From assembly GCF_014858725.1 (NCBI RefSeq), contig NZ_AQGV01000012.1:682001-746000 (forward strand): a DNA stretch of 64,000 bases. The letters are read 5' to 3'. The notes under the pieces are model-generated. The model saw only the letters and a list, made by a program, of their open reading frames with translations. It made no database searches and was not told the DNA's origin. Numbering within the stretch: position 1 is the first letter of the stretch; each line of letters opens with the position of its first letter. Shown piece by piece: positions 27,980-37,798 of this stretch. The DNA comes from Pseudoalteromonas aurantia 208. GTDB taxonomy: Bacteria > Pseudomonadota > Gammaproteobacteria > Enterobacterales > Alteromonadaceae. The position numbers were made by a program, and so were the translations under genes.

Positions 27980-28360
27980 TTAAAGCACCATATAACCGTC
28001 TTTTTTTAAGGCATGAATAGCAATATCAATTTGCTGCTCTTTAACTAAAATGAAATCAGTATCATAGGTGGACATCGCAAAAATAGAAATATTTGCATTA
28101 GCAAGTACCCCGGAAATATCAGCCATGATCCCCGTGAGAGAAAAGCCTAAAGGGCCAACAACTTCTAATGCTCGCCAGTGCTTTTCTGCCGAAAAACTAT
28201 GCAGTTTTATATCACTAGGACAGACAATTGATAACTCCTCATCGGTTTTGGCAATAAAAAAAATACTTGCATTTAAAACCGTTGTGGGGATTGTATCATC
28301 ACAGTCTAAGCTATGAATGGTAAAGTCTTGGTTGAGCAACTGTAAGGTTTGCTTTGACAT
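27980..28360 (-). CDS. ACT-domain protein (ACT_7/CASTOR-like)
   Basis: The 126-residue protein has a C-terminal ACT fold: GPLGFSLTGIMADISGVLANANISIFAMSTYDTDFILVKEQQ, the pattern of a ligand-binding ACT domain that follows the GILA loop. Similar stand-alone proteins are annotated only as ACT-domain or amino-acid-binding proteins. It is the first gene of the ACT-EIIA-yffB-dapE-M15 minus-strand group and abuts the EIIA-like gene exactly. Ligand and partner are unknown; amino-acid sensing is an inference from the fold. Confidence 0.75.
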   Translation of the reverse strand: MSKQTLQLLNQDFTIHSLDCDDTIPTTVLNASIFFIAKTDEELSIVCPSDIKLHSFSAEKHWRALEVVGPLGFSLTGIMADISGVLANANISIFAMSTYDTDFILVKEQQIDIAIHALKKDGYMVL

Positions 28361-28397
28361 CCCGTAAGCTCTATAAAAACTAATTAAGTTAATAGTA

Positions 28398-28439
28398 TAG
28401 CCAAGCGATAAAAATTAAAACCTTTTTAACACTTGGCTA
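28398..28439. repeat. Inverted repeat between pta and the ACT-domain gene
   Basis: TAGCCAAG (28398-28405) and CTTGGCTA (28432-28439) are perfect 8-bp inverted repeats separated by 26 A/T-rich bases, beginning just after the pta stop on the minus strand. It may be a long-loop terminator for ackA-pta or an operator for the downstream operon. Confidence 0.4.
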
Positions 28440-28446
28440 AAGCAAC

Positions 28447-30609
28447 TCAGCTTTGTGAGCTAGCGTCTATGATTTGCTGTGCTTGAATGGCTGTGAGTGC
28501 AATTGTATAAACAATATCATCCACTAACGCACCACGACTTAAATCATTAACCGGTTTGCGCATCCCTTGTAGCATAGGGCCAATACTGATTAAATCAGCA
28601 CTTCTTTGTACCGCTTTATAGGTAGTGTTACCGGTATTTAAATCAGGGAATACAAATACAGTGGCTTTTCCCGCAACCTTGCTATTCGGGGCTTTTTTCT
28701 TCGCAACATTCTCCATAATTGCTGCGTCATATTGTAGCGGTCCATCAATATCTAAATCTGGACGTTTTTGCTGAGCGAGTTCGGTGGCTTCGCGCACTTT
28801 ATCAACGTCAGCACCATGCCCAGAAGTACCCGTGCTATAACTTATCATAGCAACACGTGGTTCAATGCCAAATGCAGCGGCAGAATCTGCAGACTGAATC
28901 GCGATATCTGCTAATTGCTCAGCGGTTGGATCTGGGTTAATAGCGCAATCACCATAGACGAGTACTTGATCTGGCAACAACATGAAAAAGACAGAACTCA
29001 CTAAAGATGAGCCAGGTGCTGTTTTAATGAGCTGTAATGACGGACGTATGGTGTTTGCTGTTGTATTAACGGCGCCTGAGACAAGCCCATCAACTTGAGA
29101 CTGTGCAAGCATCATGGTACCGAGTACTACATTATCTTGTAGCTGCTCCTCAGCAACAACCTCTGTTAGCCCTTTATTTTTACGTAACTCCACCATAGGC
29201 ACAATGTAATTACTTATCTCATTATGAGGTTCACAGATTGTAACATTTTCGTTTAGTTCAACGCCTTGTTGCAGGGCAATACGCTCAATTTCTTCTCTAT
29301 CCCCCAATAAAACAGTTTTCGCTATACCACGTTCACCACAAATTGCGGCTGCCTTAATAGTCCTTGGTTCGTTACCTTCAGGTAGGACAATGGTTTTATC
29401 TGCTTTACGAGCAAGATCTGTTAATAAATAACGAAAAGCAGGAGGGGATAGTTTTCGTGTTTTCGCTACCCCTTGCGCTAGGCTATCTAGCCACTCTGAA
29501 TCTATGTGGTTAGCATTATGTTGTTTAACCTTATCAATACGCTGCTCATCATCACTTGGTACTTCCATATTAAAGTTATGCAGTAGTAATGAAGTGCGCC
29601 ATGTATCAGCATCTGTTGCAAGAATCGGCAATCCTGTTTCCATTGCTTGTTCACATAAACTCATAATGCGAGGTTCAGGTTTGAATCCACCAGTCAGTAA
29701 AATTGCACCTAACTTGGTACCATTCATTGCAGATAGACAAGCTGCAACCAGAATGTCAGAGCGATCACCTGGCGTTACTAACAGCGCGCCAGGGGTAAAG
29801 TGATTGAGAATGTTTGATACTGTTCGGGCACAAAATGTCACACGGCGAAGGCGTCTGTGCGCCATATCTCCTGCATTCATTATTTCAGCATTTAAATAGT
29901 TGCTTAAATCAATAACGCGTGGTGCAACCAAATCAAAATCCCACGGAATGGCTGCGAGCAGCTTAAATGGATGTTTTCTAAAGATGGGCAGAGAGGCCAG
30001 TCTATTTATTTCGTTTTCTAACTCTTCTGGCTTATGTTGATCGACAAGGTCGGCACGTGCACGGCCTTCTTCATCTAGGGGCGCATTTACTTTATTAAAA
30101 ATACAGCCCAAAACACGACTGTGGTCGACACCTCCATAATTACCCGCCGCAATCTCGAGCCTATCTTCTAGTTGGCTGTTATTGTCATTGCCAGGTGTGA
30201 GCACAAATACGATGTCAGCCCCCAGCGTTTGTGCAATCTCACGGTTTACCCGGCCCGCATAGGGCTGTAGGCGAGTTGGCACCATGCCTTCGATAATTGC
30301 AACTTCATCATCAGAAATGGCACTTTCAAAGCGCTCAACTATTTCTTCAAGTAAATCATCCCCTTTACCATCACCTATCATTTGTTCAGCATAGCTTAGC
30401 GCGAATGGAGTTGGTGGTTGTATGGTTGATCCTTGTTGAACTATGACCGTTGATTTCTCTGGGCCTTCATCGTCTTTACGTGGCTGTGCAATTGGTTTAA
30501 AAAAATTGACTTTAACAGTTTTTTGCTCAAGTGCACGTACTAGACCAACAGAGATAGACGTTAGACCAACACCAGTTGAGATAGGGATGAGCATAATACG
30601 ACGACCCAT
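28447..30609 (-). CDS. pta: Phosphate acetyltransferase Pta
   Basis: Pta interconverts acetyl-CoA and acetyl phosphate. The 720-residue protein has the long enterobacterial layout: an N-terminal P-loop-like BioD/CobQ domain ([22 protein letters not shown]), a DRTGG domain around residues 220-340, and the C-terminal catalytic PTA_PTB domain with [19 protein letters not shown] and [20 protein letters not shown]. The start at 30609 (MGRRIML) has GGAG 7 bases upstream and lies 1 base after the ackA stop. Longer in-frame starts would run into ackA. With ackA it forms the overflow acetate pathway operon. Confidence 0.96.
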   Translation of the reverse strand: MGRRIMLIPISTGVGLTSISVGLVRALEQKTVKVNFFKPIAQPRKDDEGPEKSTVIVQQGSTIQPPTPFALSYAEQMIGDGKGDDLLEEIVERFESAISDDEVAIIEGMVPTRLQPYAGRVNREIAQTLGADIVFVLTPGNDNNSQLEDRLEIAAGNYGGVDHSRVLGCIFNKVNAPLDEEGRARADLVDQHKPEELENEINRLASLPIFRKHPFKLLAAIPWDFDLVAPRVIDLSNYLNAEIMNAGDMAHRRLRRVTFCARTVSNILNHFTPGALLVTPGDRSDILVAACLSAMNGTKLGAILLTGGFKPEPRIMSLCEQAMETGLPILATDADTWRTSLLLHNFNMEVPSDDEQRIDKVKQHNANHIDSEWLDSLAQGVAKTRKLSPPAFRYLLTDLARKADKTIVLPEGNEPRTIKAAAICGERGIAKTVLLGDREEIERIALQQGVELNENVTICEPHNEISNYIVPMVELRKNKGLTEVVAEEQLQDNVVLGTMMLAQSQVDGLVSGAVNTTANTIRPSLQLIKTAPGSSLVSSVFFMLLPDQVLVYGDCAINPDPTAEQLADIAIQSADSAAAFGIEPRVAMISYSTGTSGHGADVDKVREATELAQQKRPDLDIDGPLQYDAAIMENVAKKKAPNSKVAGKATVFVFPDLNTGNTTYKAVQRSADLISIGPMLQGMRKPVNDLSRGALVDDIVYTIALTAIQAQQIIDASSQS

Positions 30610-30610
30610 A

Positions 30611-31807
30611 TTATTGCTCCTGAGCGATTGTTGCAGCATCGGTTGCAATAACCCACTCTTCATTAGTGGGGATCACAATGGCGCATGGTTGAATTTGAGA
30701 GGTGATAACGCCTTGATTACCAAAACGGGCAGCAAGATTTTTGTCTGTATCAATATTTAACCCTAAGAATGCGAGCATATTAACGACTTTACTTCGGATC
30801 ACATCTGAATTTTCACCGATACCGCCAGTAAAAATGAGTGCGTCAAGTCCACCTAAAGGGACGACGAATGCGGCAATTTGTTTTGCAAGTCGATAACAAA
30901 AAATGTCCAGAGCTAGGGTTGCTTGTGGGTGTCCCTGCGCTGCGGCTTCTTCAATTGCACGACAATCATTTGATAACTCACTGATGCCTAATAAGCCGCT
31001 TTTCTTGTTCAGTAGTTCATCGACGGCGCTGGCCGTGTAATTTAGCTGATTAACTAAAAATGAAAATAACCCTGGGTCAATGTCACCGCTACGTGTACCC
31101 ATGACTAAACCCTCTAAAGGTGTAAGGCCCATACTGGTGTCTACAGATTTCCCATTTTTAATGGCTGCTACTGAACAACCATTCCCTAAGTGCGCGCTAA
31201 TAACGCGAGATTGATCATGAGATAGACCTAATATTTTATGTGCCTGGGTCGATACATAGTAATGACTGGTTCCATGAAACCCATAACGGCGAATACCATG
31301 TTCGGTGTATAAAGCATAAGGTATCGCATACAAGAATGCGTGTTTGTCCATGGTTTGATGGAAAGCGGTATCGAATACCGCGATTTGCGGTAGGTTTTCA
31401 AAAGCATGTTGTGCTGCGGTAATACCGAGCAAGTTTGCTGGGTTATGTAGGGGGGCGAGTACACTTGTTTGTTTGATCGCATCAATCACGTTATCATTGA
31501 TGAGTACTGATTTCGTAAAGTGTTCGCCACCGTGTACAACTCGGTGACCAACAGCGATAAGGTTCTGCGCTAAATCGAGTTGCTTGACTAGCTTGACAAG
31601 TTGCTTGATAGCAACTTGGTGTGCATCACCTGCGTTTAAGTCAATGCATTGTTTGCTGCCATTGTGTTTATACTTAATCAGTGGAGCTTGTTCAGCAAGG
31701 CGTTCGGCTAAACCGGATAACGCCTCAGCGCCAGAGTTGATATCGATAATGGCAAACTTAAGGCTAGAACTACCACAGTTTAGAACCAGGACATGCGAAG
31801 ATGACAT
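30611..31807 (-). CDS. ackA: Acetate kinase AckA
   Basis: The 398-residue enzyme makes ATP and acetate from acetyl phosphate. ASKHA-fold motifs are [13 protein letters not shown] at the N-terminus, [11 protein letters not shown] near residue 92, the catalytic region FDTAFHQTM near 150, [11 protein letters not shown] near 208 and [10 protein letters not shown] near 327. Length is the family norm of about 400. It is the promoter-proximal gene of ackA-pta and diverges from yfbV, as in enterobacteria. Confidence 0.97.
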   Translation of the reverse strand: MSSSHVLVLNCGSSSLKFAIIDINSGAEALSGLAERLAEQAPLIKYKHNGSKQCIDLNAGDAHQVAIKQLVKLVKQLDLAQNLIAVGHRVVHGGEHFTKSVLINDNVIDAIKQTSVLAPLHNPANLLGITAAQHAFENLPQIAVFDTAFHQTMDKHAFLYAIPYALYTEHGIRRYGFHGTSHYYVSTQAHKILGLSHDQSRVISAHLGNGCSVAAIKNGKSVDTSMGLTPLEGLVMGTRSGDIDPGLFSFLVNQLNYTASAVDELLNKKSGLLGISELSNDCRAIEEAAAQGHPQATLALDIFCYRLAKQIAAFVVPLGGLDALIFTGGIGENSDVIRSKVVNMLAFLGLNIDTDKNLAARFGNQGVITSQIQPCAIVIPTNEEWVIATDAATIAQEQ

Positions 31808-31960
31808 AATGACTTTCCGTTTTTGACAAGAACAGTAAACGCGTATTAAGCTAATAGTGAGGTTGCACTACAGCTACACGTTAGACAAAGGTATAATTGA
31901 CTTATTAAGACTATAATTTTACCTGATTATTTACTTAAAAGTTAGCACCTAGGAGTTATG

Positions 31961-32407
31961 ATGCAAAAAAGTCTTATTTCACAAGTGCAGCTTGGACGCC
32001 AATATGCCAAAGAATGGCCTATGCGAAAAGAACTCGCGCCAATGTTTGCTGAGTTTAGAGTAATAAAAGCCACTGAACTAGGGTTAACAGTGATGCCGAT
32101 GCTGGCTATTTTTACGGTGTTTTTTCAAACCAGCCAGTTAGGTATGGAATATCTACCACAAGCAATTACGATTGCATTGTTTTTCTTATCTTTACCTGTC
32201 CAAGGGTTGTTGTGGCTTGGTAAACGAGCTGAAACATCATTAAATCCCTCACTGGCTTCTTGGTATAACGAGCTTTATCATAAAATGGTGGCAAACGGGT
32301 ATGACACTCCGCTTGCTTCCAGTAAGCCGAAATATAGAGAATTAGCAAAACTATTGACAGATATGTTTAATAAAATGGACAAAGCATTTACGAAAGAACA
32401 GTTTTAG
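31961..32407 (+). CDS. yfbV: YfbV (UPF0208) membrane protein
   Basis: The 148-residue inner-membrane protein has two hydrophobic segments (about residues 42-60 and 70-90) between conserved cytoplasmic ends (GRQYAKEWPMRKELAPMF and NELYHKMVANGYD). YfbV is known in Escherichia coli for its influence on the Ter macrodomain and for lying beside ackA, as here. The ATG at 31961 is favoured over the adjacent ATG at 31958 because AGGAG is 5 bases upstream of it. Confidence 0.9.
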   Translation: MQKSLISQVQLGRQYAKEWPMRKELAPMFAEFRVIKATELGLTVMPMLAIFTVFFQTSQLGMEYLPQAITIALFFLSLPVQGLLWLGKRAETSLNPSLASWYNELYHKMVANGYDTPLASSKPKYRELAKLLTDMFNKMDKAFTKEQF

Positions 32408-32420
32408 TAAAATTAATACG

Positions 32421-32448
32421 GTGTGCGAGAAAATATTGACTCGCACAC
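32421..32448. terminator. Bidirectional terminator between yfbV and rlmA
   Basis: GTGTGCGAG (32421-32429) and CTCGCACAC (32440-32448) form a perfect 9-bp stem with a 10-base loop, located between the convergent ends of yfbV and the rlmA-type gene. T-tracts are short on both sides. Confidence 0.6.
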
Positions 32449-32455
32449 TATTTAG

Positions 32456-33265
32456 TTAAACAACAGCCGGAGAAAATTCACTAATATAGAATGATAAGGT
32501 AACCCTGTGAGATGACTTTTTATGAAGTGCTTCGTAATGAGATGGTTTAAACTTCCATGCAAAAGGTGTCATCATAATTAAATGCGCTATCGTTTCTGTC
32601 GGAATATCTTGCTGAACTTCTAATAGAGTTTGTGAGCGATACTCAAAGCCTGCTGGGCATTCAATGGCTTCGTGCAAATTGACTTCTTCATAAATACAAT
32701 TTTTTAATTCAAATAAATGCTTTGGACCTGGGCTAACGATAATAACCTTGCCGTTACTATCACACAATCGGTGTAATTCATCCGAAAAGACCGGGGCAAA
32801 GATACTGACCAAAACATCTGCAGACTGGGCCTTAAATGGTGCTTGTTTAATCGATGCAACACTGAAATTAACATTCTTGTAGCGTTTGGCCGCGTATTTT
32901 ATAGCTGACTTAGAAATATCAACACCATAAACCTGTGCTGTTGCAGATAGGTGCTGAGTAAAAGCTTGGGTATAAAACCCTTCACCACAACCCAAGTCGA
33001 TCACGGTATTTGGGTTTGCTGCAATGACCCTTTGCGCAATTTCTTGACGTAAAAAATCATAATGATCGGTCGCGAAAAATGCACGTCTTGCTTGCACCAT
33101 TTCTAAGTTATCACCGGGTTGCTTGGATTTTTTATTTTGCACAGGTAATAAATTGACATAACCTTCTTTAGCAAAGTCGAATTGGTGATGGCTGTCACAT
33201 TGTAAACTTTGGTCGTTTGTTTTAAGCGGTTTACTGCACAGTGGGCAGTGATACATCAAAGTCAT
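32456..33265 (-). CDS. rlmA: 23S rRNA (guanine-N1)-methyltransferase RlmA
   Basis: The 269-residue SAM-dependent methyltransferase modifies G745 of 23S rRNA in its best-known form. It has the family's N-terminal zinc finger (CPLC near residue 8, then C and H in LQCDSHHQFD), the KEGYVNLLP motif, SAM motif I in VIDLGCGEGFY near residue 92 and the late motif MMTPFAWKF. It overlaps the CbiM-like gene by 4 bases and is the last gene of the xthA-CbiM-like-rlmA group. Confidence 0.9.
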   Translation of the reverse strand: MTLMYHCPLCSKPLKTNDQSLQCDSHHQFDFAKEGYVNLLPVQNKKSKQPGDNLEMVQARRAFFATDHYDFLRQEIAQRVIAANPNTVIDLGCGEGFYTQAFTQHLSATAQVYGVDISKSAIKYAAKRYKNVNFSVASIKQAPFKAQSADVLVSIFAPVFSDELHRLCDSNGKVIIVSPGPKHLFELKNCIYEEVNLHEAIECPAGFEYRSQTLLEVQQDIPTETIAHLIMMTPFAWKFKPSHYEALHKKSSHRVTLSFYISEFSPAVV

Positions 33266-33888
33266 TTATCTAAATATTCCTGATCATAAAAGGTTTTCAC
33301 CCATTCAGGGCGATAAGTAATTAATAAAGTAATGGTCATACCATTTAGCATGGCTTCGGGAAACCACATTAGCACTGAAAAGAACAAATAATTGTCATAC
33401 AGTGTTTGCCAAGGGTATATATCTTGGGACCAAAAATAGCTGCTAGTCACTAAAATCTTAGTTGCAGCTATCAATCCTGCGCATATGAACGCACATACAA
33501 AAATGTAGACAAAAAAATGTCTAGGCAAGAAATTGTAACACAATACAAATAGTGCATAGCTTAAATAAATTGGGAGTAATGCTGTGAAAAGCAGGAAGTG
33601 CGCAAAATCATTGACTGATAAAGATGTAAAGTACAGTAATAAACAAGCCCCCACTAATGCACTCAAGCAGGCTAATCTCCAGCCCATAACGAGGGTGACG
33701 GCAGTAACGCCCAAAATGTGAATGTCAAGATAAGGCAAAATACCTGCTTTGATTTGCCATAATGCGGCAAATATCACCGCACATGCAAAAACCCCGGTTT
33801 GACGAGCGGGGTTTTTGAACAGGGCAATACACTCTACTTTATTTATGCTCAGCAGAAATAATGCCGTAACGATGAGATATTCGAGCAT
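33262..33888 (-). CDS. CbiM-like integral membrane protein (energy-coupling factor type)
   Basis: The 208-residue protein has about six hydrophobic helices. HILGVTAVTLVMGWRLA near residue 57 and FPEAMLNGMTITLLITYRPEWV near the C-terminus are the conserved motifs of the CbiM/energy-coupling-factor substrate-binding family for cobalt or nickel. The N-terminal metal-binding Met-His motif of true CbiM is not seen, and no ABC ATPase or permease genes are present. It is therefore an orphan S-type component of unknown substrate. It lies 3 bases after xthA and overlaps rlmA, so the three are co-transcribed. Confidence 0.7.
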   Translation of the reverse strand: MLEYLIVTALFLLSINKVECIALFKNPARQTGVFACAVIFAALWQIKAGILPYLDIHILGVTAVTLVMGWRLACLSALVGACLLLYFTSLSVNDFAHFLLFTALLPIYLSYALFVLCYNFLPRHFFVYIFVCAFICAGLIAATKILVTSSYFWSQDIYPWQTLYDNYLFFSVLMWFPEAMLNGMTITLLITYRPEWVKTFYDQEYLDK

Positions 33889-33891
33889 GTA

Positions 33892-34701
33892 TTAGCAGTC
33901 GAAATCAGCCCAAATAGGGGCGTGATCTGATGGTTTTTCAATGCCCCTCAACTCATAATCAATCGCACTGATAGTGCAGTGCGGCATTAATGATTCAGTT
34001 GCTAAAATGACGTCTATTCTTAAGCCTCTATTATCGACAAACCCTTTTGAACGATAGTCAAACCAGGAATATAGATCACTGGCGTCCGGTGTTAGGGTTC
34101 TAAAAGTGTCTTTTAACCCCCAATCCATTAAGGTACTTAACCATTGACGCTCTTCAGGTTGGAAGGAGCACTTACCTGTTTTTAACCAACGTTTTTTGTT
34201 CGGTTCACCAATGCCAATGTCTAAATCAGTGGGAGAAATATTGATGTCTCCCATGATAATTAAATGCTCTTTTGGGTCGCAATATTCTTGCAAATGAGTC
34301 ATTAAATCAGCATAAAACTGACGTTTATACGGGAACTTTGTCTCATGACTAATATTATCCCCTTGCGGAAAGTAGCCATTCATTATTACGACTTCTTCAC
34401 CCGCTGCATTTTCGAATGTCCCACTGATCATTCTCTTTTGTGCATCTTCTGAGTCAGTTGCAAATCCTTTTTGAATACTTTTAGCTGGTTTTTTCGACAT
34501 TAAAGCTACACCATAGTGTGCTTTTTGTCCGTGGAAGTATACGTTGTAACCCATGGCTTCAACATCTTCAATCGGGAATGCTTCGTCATGTACTTTGATT
34601 TCCTGCAATCCGATGACATCAGGTTGGTGTTTATCGATGATGGCTTGTAATTGATGTAGACGAGCCCTTAGGCCGTTGATGTTAAAAGAAATGACTTTCA
34701 T
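33892..34701 (-). CDS. xthA: Exodeoxyribonuclease III
   Basis: The 269-residue enzyme is an apurinic/apyrimidinic endonuclease and 3'-5' exonuclease in base-excision repair. It closely follows Escherichia coli Xth[66 protein letters not shown] and the catalytic end KPSDHAPIW. The start at 34701 (MKVISFN) reproduces the E. coli length; upstream extension is not conserved. It is the first gene of a three-gene minus-strand unit. Confidence 0.96.
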   Translation of the reverse strand: MKVISFNINGLRARLHQLQAIIDKHQPDVIGLQEIKVHDEAFPIEDVEAMGYNVYFHGQKAHYGVALMSKKPAKSIQKGFATDSEDAQKRMISGTFENAAGEEVVIMNGYFPQGDNISHETKFPYKRQFYADLMTHLQEYCDPKEHLIIMGDINISPTDLDIGIGEPNKKRWLKTGKCSFQPEERQWLSTLMDWGLKDTFRTLTPDASDLYSWFDYRSKGFVDNRGLRIDVILATESLMPHCTISAIDYELRGIEKPSDHAPIWADFDC

Positions 34702-34904
34702 ATATTGATCGATTATTTCGCTATGGTCAGGTGAAGGATAGTTTATCATTTAATTTCATAACTGACATGATCTAGATATAAAAACCAAAGGTTAATTTTT
34801 GATCGGTTTATGTATAAATGTATGTAAATGTTACAGTGGGCGAGAGAAAAAATCACAAAGATGTGAATGGTCTATTAAATTAGCTTTTAAGACTTAATGA
34901 ATCA

Positions 34905-34932
34905 TTTACAAAGGATGGTTTGGCTATATAAT
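34905..34932 (+). promoter_or_regulatory. Sigma-70 promoter for the DUF3718 gene
   Basis: TTTACA (34905-34910, five of six matches to the -35 consensus) is followed by 16 bases and TATAAT (34927-34932, six of six). The start ATG at 34963 lies 30 bases further, leaving a short leader. This placement also rules out the upstream in-frame ATG at 34897 as the start. Confidence 0.72.
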
Positions 34933-34962
34933 GCGCGCAAATTCATCTTTGTTGGGTATATT

Positions 34963-35397
34963 ATGTTTAAATTTATCTCTTTGGTTGTTGCGGTTTCTAC
35001 TACTTTGTCAGTTCAGGCTGAGAAAGTACAATATACTCAGGGCGATGCTTCTGTTGCGTCAAAAGTGTGTGTTATTGCTGCCGAGGAAGGGCTAAGTGCT
35101 GCACGCGCTGCAGCATCACAACACGGTATTCATATCTCTCGTTTTTCGGCGAGTGTATTGTGCAATGGTGAAGATATTCGTGATGTGGCAAAGAAGGTGA
35201 ACAATGACACTCATTCAGACGCAAAAAAAGTGGCTCTTTATGCAAAAACGTCAACATCAGCAACAGAGTTATGCATAAAAGCAGCTAAAAATGGTTTATC
35301 AAGTATTTCAAAATATGGTCATAAGGCACGTAGCTTACGTTGTAATGATGTACCAGTGAGAGAGTTCGTTAGAAAGTTTGAAAATACGGCAATTTAA
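34963..35397 (+). CDS. Secreted DUF3718-like protein with two internal repeats
   Basis: The ATG at 34963, downstream of a strong promoter, gives 144 residues: a signal peptide (MFKFISLVVAVSTTLSVQA) and a mature protein of two related halves. Each half has the pattern Cys-x-x-AA-x-x-GLS, about 22-32 residues, then L-x-C-N and a (V/D)-(R/V)-(E/D) helix, seen in VCVIAAEEGLS with VLCNGEDIRDV and in LCIKAAKNGLS with LRCNDVPVREF. Each half thus has one cysteine pair likely to form a disulfide in the periplasm. This matches my memory of DUF3718 proteins of Alteromonadales. Function is unknown. Confidence 0.7.
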   Translation: MFKFISLVVAVSTTLSVQAEKVQYTQGDASVASKVCVIAAEEGLSAARAAASQHGIHISRFSASVLCNGEDIRDVAKKVNNDTHSDAKKVALYAKTSTSATELCIKAAKNGLSSISKYGHKARSLRCNDVPVREFVRKFENTAI

Positions 35398-35431
35398 ATA
35401 CGATTATTATCGTGAATTGTTTTGATAAAAG

Positions 35432-35460
35432 CGCCAGACAATGAGTCTGGCGTTGTTATT
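35432..35460. terminator. Terminator between the DUF3718 gene and the dGTPase gene
   Basis: CGCCAGAC (35432-35439) and GTCTGGCG (35445-35452) form an 8-bp GC-rich stem with a 5-base loop, followed on the + strand by TTGTTATTTT. It lies between two convergent genes and can serve both. Confidence 0.75.
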
Positions 35461-36750
35461 TTACTCACTGCTAAATAGCCGCTTATGCGTCCTTCTAGCG
35501 TACTCATCAGTCATGCCAGCTAAATAGTCAGCGAGTACTCGCATTTTCTCTGCTTTTGAAGTTGCCTGCATGTATAATTCTTGTGTTGTATATGGGAGTA
35601 AGCGTAGAGGATCACTAGCCAAAGCTTCAAATACGTCAATCAGTAAATTTTGACCACTAAATTCGATTTGTTGCATTTTAGGCTCTCGAATTAAGCGCTC
35701 AAAAACAAACGTTTTTAATACTTGAAGAATTGCTGCGTATTCAGCATTTATTTCAACGCTGTATTTGAGTAATGGCGATTCAAAGTCATTATGTTGTATG
35801 ACTAAATGGCTATTAATAATAAATAAGTTTACGAGCTCCCCAATGGCGTCTTTTCGTAATGACTCGTCAAAAGAGAATAACCTTTCGGTTAGCGTATTTA
35901 AGTTGTTACTGAGCCATTTAGATGGCACTGCTTTGAGTTGTGGTAATGCGTAGTTTTGCCAATCAGTTAAGCTGAGTGTACTCGTGGCGATGGCATCTTC
36001 CAAGTCATGGACAGCGTAAGCAATGTCATCTGCCAGCTCCATTATCGCGCAATCTAAAGACTTAAATTGTGTTTTGCGTTTGTGGCTGTCAAAAGGTCTG
36101 TTGGTTTGCAGTAGCCTACGGTCTGTCTCTGAAAAAGGATCGAGAACCCAATTAAAAACGTCTAAATCACATCGATATACGCCTTTAGCTGGGAGCCAAT
36201 CTTTGGCTTTAATGAAACGTCGATTAGTGTCGTGTTTTGGTATGTTGAACCACAAAGTATCAATAATGGCGGGATATTTAATAAACCCTAATAATGTACG
36301 CCGAGTAAGGTTCATTCCAAATCCATTACTGTAGGGTTCAAGTTTAGACACAATCCTTAAGGTTTGTGCGTTACCCTCAAACCCACCGTATTCTCGCATT
36401 AAGTAATTAAGCGCGGTTTCGCCACCGTGGCCAAATGGCGGATGGCCAATATCATGTGCTAGGCATAGTGTTTCGATTAAACTGGTCGAAGGGAAATGTT
36501 CAAAATCAGGGTTTTGAATACGTAAATGGCGTAGTACACCACTGCCTATTTGTGCAACCTCTAATGAGTGAGTAAGTCGAGTTCTATAGAAGTCGTTCAC
36601 ACCGATACTCATTATCTGAGTTTTTGCTTGTAGTCGCCTAAATGCAGCGGCATGAATAATACGTGAACGGTCTACTTGCCACGCAGAACGATTATCGTTT
36701 GGCCGGTTTTTCTGTTGTTCCGATAGTCTATGTTGCCAAGCAGACTGCAT
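35461..36750 (-). CDS. Type 2 deoxyguanosinetriphosphate triphosphohydrolase-like protein (dGTPase)
   Basis: The 429-residue HD-domain enzyme is predicted to hydrolyse dNTPs to deoxynucleosides and triphosphate. The HD metal motif is in LCLAHDIGHPPFGHGGE near residue 108, with R-L-T-H-S-L-E-V-A near residue 60 and the second-sphere ADDIAYAVHDLEDA near 240. The ATG at 36750 has GGAGT 4 bases upstream and begins MQSAWQHRL; an in-frame ATG 8 codons upstream has no such site. Homologues in Shewanella have been reported as phage-defence dGTPases; here it lies alone among core genes, so either housekeeping or defence is possible. Confidence 0.87.
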   Translation of the reverse strand: MQSAWQHRLSEQQKNRPNDNRSAWQVDRSRIIHAAAFRRLQAKTQIMSIGVNDFYRTRLTHSLEVAQIGSGVLRHLRIQNPDFEHFPSTSLIETLCLAHDIGHPPFGHGGETALNYLMREYGGFEGNAQTLRIVSKLEPYSNGFGMNLTRRTLLGFIKYPAIIDTLWFNIPKHDTNRRFIKAKDWLPAKGVYRCDLDVFNWVLDPFSETDRRLLQTNRPFDSHKRKTQFKSLDCAIMELADDIAYAVHDLEDAIATSTLSLTDWQNYALPQLKAVPSKWLSNNLNTLTERLFSFDESLRKDAIGELVNLFIINSHLVIQHNDFESPLLKYSVEINAEYAAILQVLKTFVFERLIREPKMQQIEFSGQNLLIDVFEALASDPLRLLPYTTQELYMQATSKAEKMRVLADYLAGMTDEYARRTHKRLFSSE

Positions 36751-36976
36751 AAGTACTCCATGATTAATGGGCATAGTAACGCACGTTGTACATATCGATT
36801 ATGCGGTGAATACGCATAAACTCGCGTTTAATTGCTACTTTAAGTATAATACGCCGTTAGTTTAAAATGAAAGAACGAAGTAATAGCGTACACATATGCT
36901 GATAGTAGCAAGTTATATCAGTAACTTACAGCCAAATTATGGATATAGGCTGGTACGCTCAATGATGAGGAAAGAC

Positions 36977-37798
36977 ATGCAAGTCAATGTAGTTAGAGTA
37001 GTCATTTTTATAGTGTCATTATGGGGGTTAGCTTACCCATTTTTGTATAAACCAGCTCCAATCATAAAACCAAGTGAAACCACCCCGGTGGTGATTGAGA
37101 CACCGCCAATTGTTGCCGAAAAACCGTTACACACTGTGAGGCTCCCAAAATTTTCGCAGATAAAAGAGGTTGGACAAAAGAAGCAACAATTTTTTGATTT
37201 TATAAAGCCACACATTATCGCGGAAAATAAAGCTATACAGCAGCAGCGTGCAAGTATTGAAATTGCACTTATGATGTTACAGTTTGATGAAGTATTAACG
37301 GGTGCACAAACCGACAAGTTGAATAAAATATATGATTATTACCGTTTGGAGGGTGAGCGTTATACCGAAGAGAGTTTAAAAGTCGCGCTATCTCATGTTG
37401 ATGTGATCCCCAAAGAGTTGGCGTTAATGCAAGCGGCAAATGAATCTGCATGGGGGACTTCTCGGTTTGCACGTATTGGATTAAACTTTTTTGGTCAATG
37501 GTGTTACAAAAAAGGATGTGGCATGGTGCCGCGACGTAGAGATAATGAAGCGGAGCATGAGGTTGCTGCATTTCAATCCGTTCGAGCTGCCGTTAAGTCG
37601 TATTTTAGAAACATTAATACACATGAGGCTTACCAAGGACTAAGAGTAAAACGTTCCGAATTAAGAAGTAATAAACAACCAGTTGAAGCAACTGCATTAA
37701 CGGCTGGTTTGATTTCATATTCAGAACGTGGAGAAGCATATGTAAATGAACTGAATGATATGATCAGACACAATAAGGCTTATTTTGATGAAGAGTAA
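36977..37798 (+). CDS. Bax-like glucosaminidase-domain protein
   Basis: Starting from the ATG at 36977, which has AGGAAA at correct spacing, the protein is 273 residues, matching Escherichia coli Bax. An N-terminal membrane anchor (about residues 5-22) precedes a proline-rich stretch and a C-terminal glucosaminidase domain with the ELALMQAANESAWGTSRFA catalytic-Glu motif near residue 158, then GLNFFGQWCYKKGCG and AAFQSVRAAVKSYFRNINTH. It is predicted to be a periplasmic peptidoglycan hydrolase. A TATAAT at 36845-36850 could be its -10 element. It overlaps the next gene by 11 bases. Confidence 0.85.
   Translation: MQVNVVRVVIFIVSLWGLAYPFLYKPAPIIKPSETTPVVIETPPIVAEKPLHTVRLPKFSQIKEVGQKKQQFFDFIKPHIIAENKAIQQQRASIEIALMMLQFDEVLTGAQTDKLNKIYDYYRLEGERYTEESLKVALSHVDVIPKELALMQAANESAWGTSRFARIGLNFFGQWCYKKGCGMVPRRRDNEAEHEVAAFQSVRAAVKSYFRNINTHEAYQGLRVKRSELRSNKQPVEATALTAGLISYSERGEAYVNELNDMIRHNKAYFDEE

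Noticed and set aside
22588..35424. Identical 17-base segment TATCGTGAATTGTTTTG at 22588-22604 and 35408-35424
   Set aside because: Two copies only, in unrelated flanking contexts and AT-biased; chance cannot be excluded and no longer repeat unit surrounds it.
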